Origin: Zymoseptoria tritici IPO323
Lineage: Eukaryota; Ascomycota; Dothideomycetes; Mycosphaerellales; Mycosphaerellaceae
Length of the DNA stretch: 64,000 nucleotides
Assembly (NCBI RefSeq): GCF_000219625.1
Contig: NC_018216.1
Span: 2,790,001-2,854,000, forward strand
Direction: 5' to 3'
A program made the position numbers and the translations under genes. Of this stretch, positions 43,945 to 55,017 are shown one piece after another (the first letter of the stretch is position 1; every line of letters starts with the position of its first letter). The notes under the pieces are model-generated. The model made no database searches, was not told the origin of the DNA, and saw nothing but the letters and a program-made list of their open reading frames with translations.

Positions 43945-44742
43945 CTAGAAGTTGGGGTTGCATCCGCAGGCCTCTTTCCGCTCGTTAGCATCGGTCTCCA
44001 ACATCACAATCGAGAAGAGCTTGCTTACCCAAGGAGGAAGCCGGTCCGCACTTGGCGTAATCGGGCGAGTGCACCTCATCGCAAGAGCTGCAAGCGGGCG
44101 GGGTCGAAGGACATTTGTAGCCCTTGGTGCTGAGGTTCGGGTTGCAGCCACACTCGACTGCAGTCTTCACGTCAGCATGTTGATCAACTGATCGCGAGGA
44201 GAGGACGGAAGCCTCGGAAGTTCACTTACACCTGGAGTCGGCCGGTCCGCAGAAACCAGGCAAACCATTTTGACCATCGCAGTCTGGCTTGCTGTTAGCT
44301 GGGTCCTCAGTACTCATACCAAGCAGAGTTTTGACGTACCGCTGCAATCGACCACCACCGAAGGGCAGGGAAAGCCATATCCGCTGACGTTATCACAGCC
44401 GCATCCAGCTGGAGACTTGGGTCAGAATTGTCGAACTCAAGAATGGAGGTTTGGAGGTTGCTCACAGTACTTGGAGAGCGGACCGCAGTGGCCGGGTGCG
44501 ACAGCGTTACCATGGCAATCTACGTCGTCGTCAGTTTGGTATCCAGTGCACCCATCGGAGTGGAACCCACCATTGCAGCTGATCGACGGGTTTGGGCAGT
44601 CTTGACCTCTGTCACCCTTGGGATGAGCCTGAATACGTTAGCAAGATGCTGGTTGATCCTGCGACAACCTGGAATGGAGTCGTACCGAATCAGCCGCAGC
44701 CATGACGGCGAAGACGGTAGCAATGAAGACTTTGATCTGCAT
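43945..44742 (-). CDS. Cysteine-rich small secreted protein with three repeated modules (candidate effector)
   Basis: Six exons (44742-44686, 44628-44466, 44408-44340, 44298-44230, 44157-44029, 43973-43945) add up to exactly 172 codons, giving 171 residues. Exon 1 is a 19-residue signal peptide (MQIKVFIATVFAVMAAADS). The mature part has more than 20 Cys and repeats a unit of the form CGPxS, a short spacer, then CGCxxN three times: CGPLSKY/GCGCDN, CGPADSR/ECGCNPN, CGPASSL/ACGCNPN. An intron lies between CGP and CGC in all three units, always in phase 1; exons 3 and 4 are both 69 nt. No known domain is recognised. Many disulphides and secretion fit an apoplastic protein; an effector role is inference. 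Confidence 0.78.
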
Positions 44743-46977
44743 GATGAAAGCTGAGGTGGAGCGTTGTGCTTTGGTAGGTGAATGAGAAGCCTTTGATTGT
44801 GGTCTGGAGGTGTCGATGAAGAAGAAGATGAGGAGCTGTCGATGAGAGGGCCTCGAGTGCTCTTTATGCGCTGCTGAACGCAGGTATCGAATGCACCAAC
44901 TACGGACTGCTATGGTCCGATGTCTCTATGGACCACGCACGAGCTATGTCGATATTGTTGGGGACGGCGGATGTGGTATGCGCTCGACGCAGCCCTGGCG
45001 AAGTCATGGCCATTTACGTCGAATGAACGAAGGCACAGCCCCTGAAGATCTATCTTTGGCATCTTCTTCACGCCATGATCGATCAGATCTCCAGGCTATG
45101 TACTGATCCGGCTCCATCTCTCCACGGAGGAGCCGCCTCGGAAATGGCGGACATGGTATGGCTTGCCATTGCGCATCGATACGATCTCGGGGAGACACTA
45201 TCTTTGGCATCTTGCTCATCTTCCAGCGCTGAAAACGACAGTGTGAGGTCACGCCGCTCATGGTTTGACAAGCTTCAATTGATCAGATCCCAGCTCGACG
45301 GGAACTGCCTTTCGATAGAGCCCTTCTGGACCAAGATTCCGATCCATCAATCTCCGTACCGGGTTCATGGAATCATGGCAACAACGTGCGACCCATGCTT
45401 CAGGATTTCAAGAGCCGAGTTGAAGAGAATCGCACGTGCCGAAAGCTAAATCCCAAAGGAAGCGAATCGAATTCTTGCCCTTGGACTAGGATACCCTTAC
45501 TCAGCATGCACTGCCTCGAACGGATCGTGTGCTTTGATACGCTATTTGGACATTGGCTTTCAGTCAAGTGTCAGACTTACGAGAACTTTGACGGCATCAA
45601 GTGGTCTCGATCGGTCCATATGAGCAGTCAAGCGAGCCGACCGGAGCAGCGGGGCTATGGACAGCCATGAATCTCATCTGGGGACAGCCAAACGGTACTG
45701 ATTCTACGCGCACTGTCTTTTATCGACAAGCGAGCCGACCGAGCGAGGTGACGAGCGACGGAGGGAAGTGAGTACTAAGGAGCCCGAGCTTGCGAGGACA
45801 GCGACGGGCGTACGATACCCGAGCGCGTGAGGCATAATCCCCTGCCCGCAGCGGCGAGCGCTTAAGCAGAACTATTCTGGCCGCCGGAGGCTCCATTGCG
45901 AAAGAAATGAGGGCCGGTGCAAGTGATCTTGTTCAGCTGACAGGGTATTTCCTCTCACGGAGACAGAATTGCTTTCAATGACGTCTCGGGAGCCGACTCA
46001 AACGCAGTTCTCGAGAGACCGCGTATGCCGCTCTCTGTCGCTGCAGAAAGAGCGCCAATCGCAAACCTTCGACGATCGCTCAAGCATGCCCAGCAGAGCT
46101 GCAACGATCGACAAGTCTGCCGCACTACACGATGGTAAACGACAAGTCCGCGACGACGGTCCGCCTCTTATACCAATCTAGGAGACAATTTGCGTACGGG
46201 AATAGCGCTCACAGTGGAAAACTTTATCAAAGCCCTCTTCGTGCAGGTATCGGCATTCGGCAATTGCTCGAGCGCACATTGATCCGAGAGCGCTCCATGG
46301 GGGCAGCTCTTGTTCCTGGACGCACGTTTGAGGCCCATCGACGACTTTCTTTCACAGGACGCAGCATGCAATCCTACCCCTTACGATGCTGCAGGGCCGA
46401 TCGACAACCACTCTTCAGGTCTCTAACAATGGTCAATGTCGGACTGCCCAGCGGATGGACAAGCAATGAAGCGGCTAACAAGTCGGGAACCGACAGCGTC
46501 CTTGACACTGATCGATAACACAACGCAGCTGGCGCGAAAGGATCACGTCTCTGTGGTGCTCCAAGTCGGCAAACTGCACCGAGTTCCAACCCATGACCGG
46601 GTGCACTTCGGATAGCACGAGGGTTCGCTCAGCAAGGGCGCAGACTGTGTGACTATACGCTGCCGTTCGACGGACGTCGTTGTTGAGGTATAAGGTAGGC
46701 TTGCGTGTCGCTGAGTGCTGTGAAGATATGTGTTCAGCGCCGATTGTCTTCTGCTCCTAGTCTCGTTAGCGCGGATTCGACGCCTACTCAAAGGTGGTAC
46801 CTTACTCAGGCGAGGCGCTCGAAGAGGTTAGTGCTCGCCAAGAGGGTCTGTGCGCCTGAGACTATTCTGCTCCCATGATGTAGCTGCTCTTCTTGTCTTG
46901 TTGTTCGAATCGAGATCCAGACCATAGAAGCTACACTGAGAACAGGCACACTCTCCATCCTTTGACATTGTCAAAAT
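44743..46977. other. 2.2-kb region without a recognised gene
   Basis: No coding region that I trust. Short frames (45075-45449, 46132-46518) lack family features. Two small direct repeats are visible: CTATCTTTGGCATCTT at about 45049 and 45199, and AAGCGAGCCGACCG at about 45630 and 45729. A purine/GCGAG-rich stretch covers 45725-45870. It may hold regulatory DNA of the secreted-protein gene or very old repeats. Confidence 0.4.
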
Positions 46978-48188
46978 ATGTCGCTTCCCGGATTCACTCA
47001 ACAGGAGATTCAACATCTTTTACAGCGGCTAGATCCACAGCAGCAAACGGCTTTTCAGCAAATGACCCAGGAACAGAAATTGGCGCTTTTACGACAACTA
47101 CGAGGTCGGCAGTTCTATCGTGCTTTCAGACCAGAGCTGGACTCGGTAGCCCACGATCCTCTTGATCCCGCCAAAAGGTACCACGATGGCGTGTTCGTGG
47201 AAACAGACCGCACGAATGGTACAGGAACCATGTTTCATGTTACTGGCGACATCATTGCACAAAGCGGCATGCGATACGAGGAGAAAGAAAACTGGGTTCC
47301 TGGACAGTCGGCGCGTTTGCATCGAATAACGCCCATTGGATTCGTTAATGAGGACGACGTCGACTCCGACAAGATCAGCTCCGTCCTGCGTTCTTTGCCG
47401 ACACCGACGAAACAGCAGGGAGTCAACTTCTGGAAGCGAAGCTCTGAGCCCGGGGCGATCGAAATAATCTGGACAAAGGAGGATGGAGAGCCATATGGAG
47501 CAGGCGAGGGGCGGAGACCAGTAATCAAATGCAACGAATGGACGGATCTTGCTATTCAAACGCTGCGCAGCCGAGGCTTGCTGCGCGCTTCGGTATAAGT
47601 TGTGATCCTCGTCAACGCCAGCATCTCACTCGTAGGAAGATGCGACGCCCGCACCCACGAGGAAGAAGCCGAGCAAGAAGACGCCATTCAAGAAGCGGCC
47701 AGTGCATCTCTGATGCGGACTAGCGGACTACGCCCCGCCACCTGCCAAGAAGAGTCGATCAAAAGCCAATCGCAAGAGTAAGAGCAAGAACAGCGACGAC
47801 GAGGCGGCATATTTCCCATCGGAAGATAGAGAAGATGACGAACACCTAGGGGAGGTTGACAATGAGACGCGACAAGAAGACCGTGAGACGTTTGCTCGTG
47901 TGATCGAGGAGCTCGAGGAACTCGACGATGAGGTAAGTGTCGGCCACCACCGTGTCATTGTCCACTCCACCCTACACAACAGCCGCTGACTTTCTACGCT
48001 CTACTTGCCAGGTTGACGAGGCGGACGATGACAAGCCTTATGCTCCACATGAATCATCGTCTTCCTTGCCCTATATCGCGTTCCAGGTAGCCATCGCCCC
48101 CATCATCGAGTCCGCACCAGAATCCCTCCCTCCCGCCATAGTCGCACTCGGCGCTCGCCTGGAGAAGCTGACGCGCGCTCATGCTTAA
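46978..48188 (+). pseudogene. Hypothetical protein gene interrupted by one in-frame TGA
   Basis: Exons 46978-47592, 47636-47932 and 48012-48188 join in one frame of 363 codons with a single internal stop, TGA at 47711-47713 (codon 231). Before it: a Gln-rich helical start (LPGFTQQEIQHLLQRL), a middle with conserved-looking WTKEDGEP and a basic lysine-rich tail (PTRKKPSKKTPFKKRP). After it: basic KKSRSKANRKSKSKN, then an acidic region across a perfect GTAAGT..CAG intron, and a hydrophobic end. The stretch after the stop keeps frame, splice sites and charge pattern, so the TGA is either a recent nonsense mutation, stop-codon readthrough, or a sequence error. The family is unknown; the basic/acidic tail recalls chromatin proteins. 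The 230-residue short form could still be made. Confidence 0.6.
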
Positions 48189-48308
48189 CAGCCGCGTTTC
48201 TTCCGCAATGGTCGCTGATATACAGACCCAGACGTGGCGGATGATTCGAGCTAAGCAATGTTACCGAGTCAATAGCATTCTTCTTTACTTCATCTTACCC
48301 TGAGTGCC

Positions 48309-49193
48309 TCAAATACGCATGTCTTTGTCAAGCATGCGCAACATGGCTGCTTTGGCAGGCCACACTTGCAGACATTGTTCAGCCCGCCAGCACCAGTCCT
48401 CTTCCCAATAGACATAGTCAAAGTTGGAGGAAATGGAAAAGAACTCCCAAAAGTCTGGATACCAGCCCGCCATTTCCCAATCCACAAGCGTCACATCAAA
48501 GGATCGCTCTGCTCCCTCGTTTGAGACTTCTGCAACCAGGATGTTCGTCTTGTGTAGGTCGGAATGTGTCAACGTCGAACGAAAGCTCCCTAGGACGTTC
48601 CCAAGGTGAGCTTCAAAGTGACGGACCTTGAAGTCCGGGCGGTGGTTGCGTTCCATCAGAGCTCGGAAATTGTTTGTCAAGCCTGCGACGAAGGCAGCTT
48701 CGCCGTGAAATGGTCCCAGGAATTTGCGGTCGCCCTTTCTCTGGCTGTATAGCAGGTGGTGGTGTACAGGGCCTCCGTCTACACCTCCAAAGAAGTCAGA
48801 CCATGGGCATTCGGCCTGCCGCATCGACTCGAAGATTCTGCAGAGCTTAGTGACCACCGAGTCCTTCTCGGGCTCGGTCAAGAGAGGCCACACTTTGTCA
48901 AGTTGCTTCCCAGGCACGCGCTCCATTACCAGGAACAGTTGCTCAGCGTCGTGATACATCGCATAGAGGCGAGGTGCCGGCACGTCAGGAACATGTCTCT
49001 CCAGATATATCAAAGTCTGGCCTTCTTGGACATGGACGCCGCCTCCGAATTTGACAATGATACTGTCGTTGACTGCTACAACTTTGGAAGCCAAGCGCTC
49101 GCATAAGACGTTGGTGCAGGCCCGGATCTCGTCTGCTGTCGGCAAAGTCGGGGCGGTGTCATTCGTGAACGGAAGGCTGACTGGTTCCCACAT
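48309..49193 (-). CDS. Aminoglycoside phosphotransferase (APH)-family kinase-fold protein
   Basis: Single exon of 294 residues. The kinase-like fold is shown by the ATP-site strand VNDSIIVKFGGGVHVQEGQTLIYLERH (Lys of VKFG), the hinge LFLVMERVPGKQLDKVWP, the catalytic loop LTHSDLHKTNILV (HxDxxxxN) and the metal-binding VDWEMAGWYPDFWEF. Fungal genomes hold many such proteins; few have known substrates, and resistance to aminoglycosides is not implied. Starts 425 bp from the divergent metallopeptidase region. Confidence 0.88.
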   Translation of the reverse strand: MWEPVSLPFTNDTAPTLPTADEIRACTNVLCERLASKVVAVNDSIIVKFGGGVHVQEGQTLIYLERHVPDVPAPRLYAMYHDAEQLFLVMERVPGKQLDKVWPLLTEPEKDSVVTKLCRIFESMRQAECPWSDFFGGVDGGPVHHHLLYSQRKGDRKFLGPFHGEAAFVAGLTNNFRALMERNHRPDFKVRHFEAHLGNVLGSFRSTLTHSDLHKTNILVAEVSNEGAERSFDVTLVDWEMAGWYPDFWEFFSISSNFDYVYWEEDWCWRAEQCLQVWPAKAAMLRMLDKDMRI

Positions 49194-49619
49194 TGTAGTG
49201 CGATGAATTGTGGGACAAGAATCGAAAAGTCATCGGTAACGGTGTTGAAGTTGGAAGAGAAGGGTGTCAGCAACGTGGGCAAGAAATGTTCAGCCCTTTC
49301 CAACTTAGTCATATAAAATCCCTGCAACATCCCTGCAAGGTGTTCGTTCCTCTCTTCTCTTCAAGATCCAGTCAGGCTCCAACAGTCCACCACAGAATCG
49401 TAGCGATCCCCTCCTGCGGACAATGTTTCGACAAGCGTACATCTGACCAAAGTCGGGTCCCAGTGCTTGCTCCATCCGCAAATTTCGGTCGACGTCGACC
49501 TAATCTATAACAAGGTTTCCTTCCACCTTCATCCTTCCTCCATCCACAGCATCTCGACATGCCCAGTCACCATCAGGACTGATGTCAAGAATCGAATCAC
49601 TTGAGGGTGAGCCTTCAAG
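49194..49619. promoter_or_regulatory. Divergent intergenic region
   Basis: About 426 bp between the APH-family gene and the first plausible start of the metallopeptidase gene. No gene seen. Confidence 0.35.
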
Positions 49620-49776
49620 ATGGTGGCACTTCCAACAGATCCCGCGCTTCCTGAACCCTGGAGCAGCCCTGCTCCCGAGGTCGTTCGCCACGCGCCTCGT
49701 GGAGTCTATGAAAGCCTCCACATGAGATGTCGACAAAAGGCTCGCCTGGGCCCGACATGAGCACCGCGGAGCCAAA

Positions 49777-52111
49777 ATGTGTCCGCTGTACGCCGCGACT
49801 TTCGAAAACACGGTCCTGCTGTGGCTCCAGTTTGAGAATGAGTTCTACGATCGAGCCTTGCCGCTTGACTTGTACGATGCCGGGACCGACCGAAAGCTCG
49901 CGGATGCTGCAGGCGAGCTTGACCAAAACGTCACGGCCGCTTTGAGTGATGTCTTTACACGCGACGACTTCTTCCAATTGGTTGACCATGTCTATCAGTT
50001 CAACACGACCACGAATGGCGCTGCTCTTGGCGAAGAGGACCGGATCGCCCTGGCGGGTGTGTGGCGCGATTTCTCCAAGAATGGTCCGAACATCCCAGTC
50101 GGTCCCGAACGCAACGCATTCAACAACATGACGGAACGCATCGAAGCCATCGAGGACGAGTACTACGCCAATTTCGATGATGCCGAGGTATACGCATACT
50201 TTACGGCCGACGAACTTCAAGGTCTGCCTGCAAAAGACATCCAGTCATTGCCGAAAGCCACAGGCGAGCATGCTGGAAAGCTAAATGTCAGCTTGTTCGA
50301 CTACAGTGACGATATCTCCATGTACTGTGTCAACGAGACCACGAGATACACGGCGCTCCTCATGACCTACAACGCGAACCCGAAGGACGTTTCGCTCCAG
50401 CACGAGATCATACAATTGCGGTTGAAAATCGCTCAACAATTCAACTATACCTCTTTCGCAGATTTCACCATATCAAAGAACGTTGCTGGTTCAGCGAAAG
50501 CAGTGAACGACTTGATCACAGATCTCCAAGTCCATGTCAGCCCGCTTGGAGAGCGTGAGCAGGAAGCTCGCAACGAATTGAAAGCGCAAGACAAGAACAT
50601 CGTGGGCGCTATCGGTAAAAGCGACATAGCCTACACATGGGATACGTGAGTGCTGCAATTTCTTTGCAAAGTGGAGCTGAGTCTGCTATCTGTCCGACAG
50701 CACAATTGAGACTTCGATCGTAGCCGAATTACGGGGGAGCGACGGCTGACACCCTCTCAGAGACTATTACATAAAGATCCAAGACAAGGCCGCCGGTTTC
50801 GACTACGACCAATACGGCGACTACTTTCCCGTCAACATCACGGTCCCTAAAATTCTGGAATTTTACGGCGAGATTTATGGACTCCGATTCGATCGCATTC
50901 AGGGCCAGGACGCCGACGAATTGTCACCGACCGGTAACGGCAGCGATCTGGTGTGGTACCCAGACGTACAGCTCTACGCGGTGTGGAACAACGAGGCGTT
51001 CATAGATGCGTATCCCGCTTCGAGTACGGATGGCGGATGGGTTGGCTACTTGTGAGTGCCCTTGGCACTTTTGAACCAAGACATCGCTAACCTCCTCCGT
51101 CTCTTCGTTGCAGGTACCTTGACCTGTTCCACCGCGACGTCGGTAACTCTGGCGTAGGGCATGAGCAAAGTGTACGCAACGGATTCATAGACGCCGACGG
51201 CTGTAGACATTACCCAGCGGTCGCCGCTTTTGGCTCCTCCACAAAATCCGACAACGAGGATGAGATGCCGAGCCTCATAGCCGATCCGACTGCCATTCTC
51301 CACGAACTTGGGCACTGTATGCACCACTTGAGCTCCCGGACCAGCTACTCTCGTAACTTTGGACCAGACGGCGTTCCGGTGGATTTCGCTGAGTTCCCAA
51401 GCCAGCTGATGGAGCGCTGGGGTTCTCAGCCAGAAGCCTTGAAGGTATGATATGAGGACAATTCTATGCGCAATGTGATGTTCTGACTCGACTGTGCAGC
51501 GCATCTCCTTTCACTGGTCGCATTTTTCACCGCAAGGGGCTGCCGAGTGGAGGAAGACGCAGAATGATACTACCGGTACCATTGCACTCCCCCCAGCGAC
51601 CATTCCCGACGACCTTGTTGCGAAGTTTGTGAATTCCACCGCAAGCAAGGCGGGTAGCAAGGCCCTGTTCCAATTTTACTTGACTCGCTACGACCAGGCC
51701 CTGTATAACATTACCAGCCTTGACGTGGCCGCAGCACTCGACCTGGACGCACTGGCCAATCAATTGCTCCGTTCAGTGACCCTCACACCTGACTACCCAG
51801 ATCTTGGTTTGGGATTCGACTGGGGCCACTTCGAAACCCTCCAAACGTACACGGTCAACGATGCTTACTCTGCCAACTATTACGCATATCTCTGGTGTAA
51901 GGTGTACGCCGACGACGTGTTCTTCACATTCTTCTCCGGAGAGAACCTCTTCAACGGCGAGATCGGGATGAAGTACCGCACCACCGTCTTGCAGCCCGGC
52001 GGTGCGAGGCCTCCGCTGCAGTCGCTGGAGGACTTCTTGGGCCGCGCCCCGAACACCGATGGGTATTTCAGAGGATTGAGAATCGACCCTTCGGCGCCAT
52101 CTGGTTCTTGA
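49777..52111 (+). CDS. M3-family zinc metallopeptidase (thimet oligopeptidase-like)
   Basis: Exons 49777-50645, 50761-51051, 51114-51444 and 51500-52111 join to 700 residues. The zinc site is ILHELGHCMHHL (HExxH), followed by VDFAEFPSQLMERW with the third ligand Glu. N-terminal ATFENTVLLWLQFENEF and the DLFHRDVG/SVRNGF region match M3 oligopeptidases, which cut short peptides. Many N-glycosylation-like sites (NTT, NMT, NYT, NGS) hint at a secretory enzyme, though no signal peptide is visible in this model. The start is doubtful: a plausible N-terminus (ATG 49620, LPTDPALPEPW...) lies upstream in another frame, with no good intron to join them, so the 5' end may carry a frameshift or an unseen exon. 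Confidence 0.82.
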
Positions 52112-53269
52112 ACGATCGGTACTTCGCTGCGAGTGTGTGCGCTGGTGGACGTTGCTTGACGTGTATGGGGTTTCCGCTACATCTATATTCTTGTCGCGCT
52201 CTTATTCGTCCTATTATTCATGCCAAATCCGAAGTCTTTTCTGGCTCTCGGCATCACGAACTCCCAGTTCGAAGCCCAATGGCAATCTAGAGTTCCGGTC
52301 ATTGGTGTCATGGAACAGAGCCGTCATACAGCCTAATGCCATGCCTCGTGTCCCTGGTTCCCGAACTCAGTCATCGACGAGAGAAAGCGCTGGCCACGGC
52401 CATGAGAATCACACACGGGCAAGCCTACGGATACAACGGTACGTACGAATGTGGCACATCGTTGAGGAAGGGCTACCAGTGCACTCGGGCGTGAACTACG
52501 AGATTGTAACAGGGTTTTTGCGTACGAACATCTCTCCGCGGTCAGAGTGTGTTGAGACAGTCGCCAAGCTCTAAATTGGCTCAGACCGGAGTGCAGGAAC
52601 GGTGCCTCTAAGTATGCTGGTATTGGCTTCGCTCTTCCAAACTGGGGAAAATGAGCTTTTAAGAGGAAAGATAGTCAAGCCACGGAGCTGTTAATGACAT
52701 TGCCAGGTTGAAGCTGCGAGCATACGAAGCCGTGGTATGGTGGTCCGAGAAACTTCGCTGGAACGGTATGGTGAGATCGACAAATGCTGACTTCCGAGGG
52801 ATGAAAAGAAGGATGCACCGAAGAACAAAGAGGGACGACTGCTTTCTAGTCACGATCCTGGTTCAGTTTTTCGAGGATAGTGATGCCTGCGTCCATTGCG
52901 ACCGAAAAGCCTCCAGCTGCCTCCCGTTGGGGCCTGACAACGTCCCTTCGACCATGATCGCAACCTTTCGACTTGCACGACAAGCATTCATCGCCTTGTT
53001 CACGTCTCTTGTCGGAGTCCGCACCGCTTTCTGCTTACATCTTTTCTTTCGCGTGTGCATATGGTCGCTCCTTTTCAATTCTCACAGATTCGGTGGGTTG
53101 CTGGTCGTGGCCTTGCACGGAGTACCCCCTGGAGGAGTGAAGATGTTTCATGGCCTGCGCGCCTATGGCCATGAATCAGTCAAGAAGAAGTGTGGATGAA
53201 CAGTTTTCAATGACATGCCCCTTCGCATCCTCCCGGAGCACAGTGTTGATTCGTGTACTGAACTCATAG
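52112..53269. other. Intergenic region, no gene seen
   Basis: Over 1.1 kb with only short frames. The largest, about 52708-53199, lacks an ATG at a good place and has no domain features, so I leave it out. Confidence 0.35.
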
Positions 53270-53466
53270 TCAGTCAAGTCTCTCATCTGGTTTTGTGTGT
53301 CTGAAGAGCCGTACGCAGTCGCCCTGCCCTGGTTTGGAGTCTGACGTTGGCTGCAGATGCGTTAGACGGTTGGAACGCACATCGATCTTCGCATGAAGCG
53401 TACAATTGGCGCTGCAAGAACAGCAACAAAGAGCACAGTGAATGTACAGAGCGATGTGGGCTTCAT
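53270..53466 (-). CDS. Possible very small secreted peptide (weak)
   Basis: From ATG 53466 the minus strand encodes a clean hydrophobic signal-like peptide (MKPTSLCTFTVLFVAVLAAP). Without splicing it stops after 34 residues. An intron 53403-53351 with GTACGC donor, a CTAAC branch site and CTGCAG acceptor would give a 47-residue secreted peptide. In another frame the downstream 60 codons are also open, so the true structure is uncertain. Reported only because of the signal peptide and the good branch site. Confidence 0.25.
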
Positions 53467-54185
53467 GTTGGCGCGCGTGGAATTTTTCAAATAGACCTGG
53501 AAGAAATGGTCGGTTCTCGAGCGCGGTGATTCGTTGAGTGGTGGATTTGGATGAGTGTTGGTCGTTCGGGTGACAACCTCCTCAGCGTGGGCTGACGGAA
53601 GTACAGCGCGGGTGCGCAGGAGGTTGACCCTCGTGATGGGCTGACCTGATGCCCTGATCATGGAATGAGTCGAGACTGTCTCCCGGAAGCATATCTTGAG
53701 GCATGTCTAGCGTCAAAGTCAGTCACTCATGCTGGGACCGATAGAAGGCCTCAGACATGCTACAGTCTCACATGCTCTGGATGAAATGTACCGCGTAGGG
53801 GAGTCCTTCACACTGGCACAGACTGCCCAGATGTCGCAGGAAACGTGATTGTCGCGGAGGAGGTAGAGAACAGTGCTTTCAGGCCATTTCGTCACTGTCC
53901 ACATCTGTACAACGATGCGGACGAGACGTTGGAACAGCACCATGAACTGTCCGCAAACTTCATCGACAACATTAACGCTGACATGATCGAAATTGCGTAA
54001 GAATTTTGGTGCCATGTCCCGGTGTGTTTTGCTACCACACTATTGAAGTACAGTATGTGAAATGGAAAATGGCCATAAGTGTTGGAGAGGTAAGAATGCC
54101 TCCATGAGTAATGCGAAGTGAAAATGTTCCGACAGAGGAGTCCAGATCCGATTGAGCCGCGATGATTGATGGTTGATGACAGAGA
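53467..54185. other. Intergenic region, no gene seen
   Basis: About 720 bp between two minus-strand small-protein genes, with nothing recognised. Confidence 0.35.
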
Positions 54186-54689
54186 TCAAGGAGGTGTACC
54201 GTTGTGTTTCTGGGGGCAGAGTGGCTTCGCGTTCTGCAGCTCCGGGGGAGGCGAGCCGCCGAAAGGGCAGCAGGTGTGTCCTTCGGCGTCGGTGTACCAG
54301 GTGTTACCGTCACCGCCGGCGGCGGCGCAGGCTGCACCTCCGTTGGTGATCTGTTTGCAAATGTCAGAGATGTCTGAGATTGAAGCAGAAGCGAAGCAAC
54401 AGCGATACCTTGCATGTACATTGGCCGTCCTTGTAGATGACTTGTTGACCGGTGCCACAGTCCCAATTGGTCTCGCACGAGTTCTGGTCCAACTCTTGAG
54501 GCTGTTGAGAACGGTCAGCTGGGAAGCAGGGGGAGAAAGGACGAGGTGGCTTCCTACCATGCGGCGGTGGACAGAGCGGAACTTCATGTGGGCGAATTCG
54601 TCCGAGACGACGTGCCTGACAACGAGGCTGTCCGCGGTGGCTGCGGCGAGGGTGGCCAGAGTGGCGATGGCGAAAATGACGGACTTCAT
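54186..54689 (-). CDS. Small secreted cysteine-containing protein (candidate effector)
   Basis: Exons 54689-54558, 54501-54409 and 54350-54186 give 129 residues, all introns GT..AG and in frame. The first 19-20 residues (MKSVIFAIATLATLAAATA) are a clear signal peptide. A short pro-like segment ends in VHRRM. The mature part has eight Cys in the pattern C..C, C.C, then C, CC, C: CETNWDCGTG, GQCTCK, AACAAAGG, HTCCPFGG, PLCPQK. No known family recognised. Its promoter holds one copy of a duplicated 51-bp block. Effector role is inference from size, secretion and Cys content. Confidence 0.75.
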   Translation of the reverse strand: MKSVIFAIATLATLAAATADSLVVRHVVSDEFAHMKFRSVHRRMVGSHLVLSPPASQLTVLNSLKSWTRTRARPIGTVAPVNKSSTRTANVHARYRCCFASASISDISDICKQITNGGAACAAAGGDGNTWYTDAEGHTCCPFGGSPPPELQNAKPLCPQKHNGTPP

Positions 54690-54808
54690 TATGAAGGTTG
54701 GCTGGATGACTGAAGTGAAAGTGGTTTTGAACCTGGTGTGAAATGAATGCGAAAGGAACAAATGAGTGTGATTTGAACGAGAAAATGCAGAATGGTGAGG
54801 CAAAAGAA

Positions 54809-55017
54809 ACGTTCTTACGCTGGCGTCTTCCCTTTCTTTAATACCGCCTCCTCCAGACTTGTCACATCTGCCTCCGCCGAATACCGACAATCGGCATCTG
54901 ATCCCCTGCCTTAGCGGCATATGCACCCCTACTAAGGCCTTTTGAGCTCGTTTAAGCTAGATTGCGACGTTCTTACGCTGGCGTCTTCCCTTTCTTTAAT
55001 ACCGCCTCCTCTAGACT
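54809..55017 (-). repeat. 51-bp direct repeat in the promoter of the small secreted protein gene
   Basis: Two copies, 54809-54859 and 54967-55017, identical at 50 of 51 positions (one C/T). On the minus strand each contains GGCGGTATTAAAGAAAGGG, with a TATA-like TATTAAAG about 145 bp (near copy) from the ATG at 54689. The duplication has therefore doubled a putative core promoter. Confidence 0.85.

Noticed and set aside
45725..45870. Structured RNA gene in the GCGAG-rich stretch
   Set aside because: Purine-rich repeats without a stable fold, tRNA boxes or a known RNA signature.
52708..53199. Plus-strand frame of 163 codons
   Set aside because: No ATG at its start, no recognisable features, biased composition.
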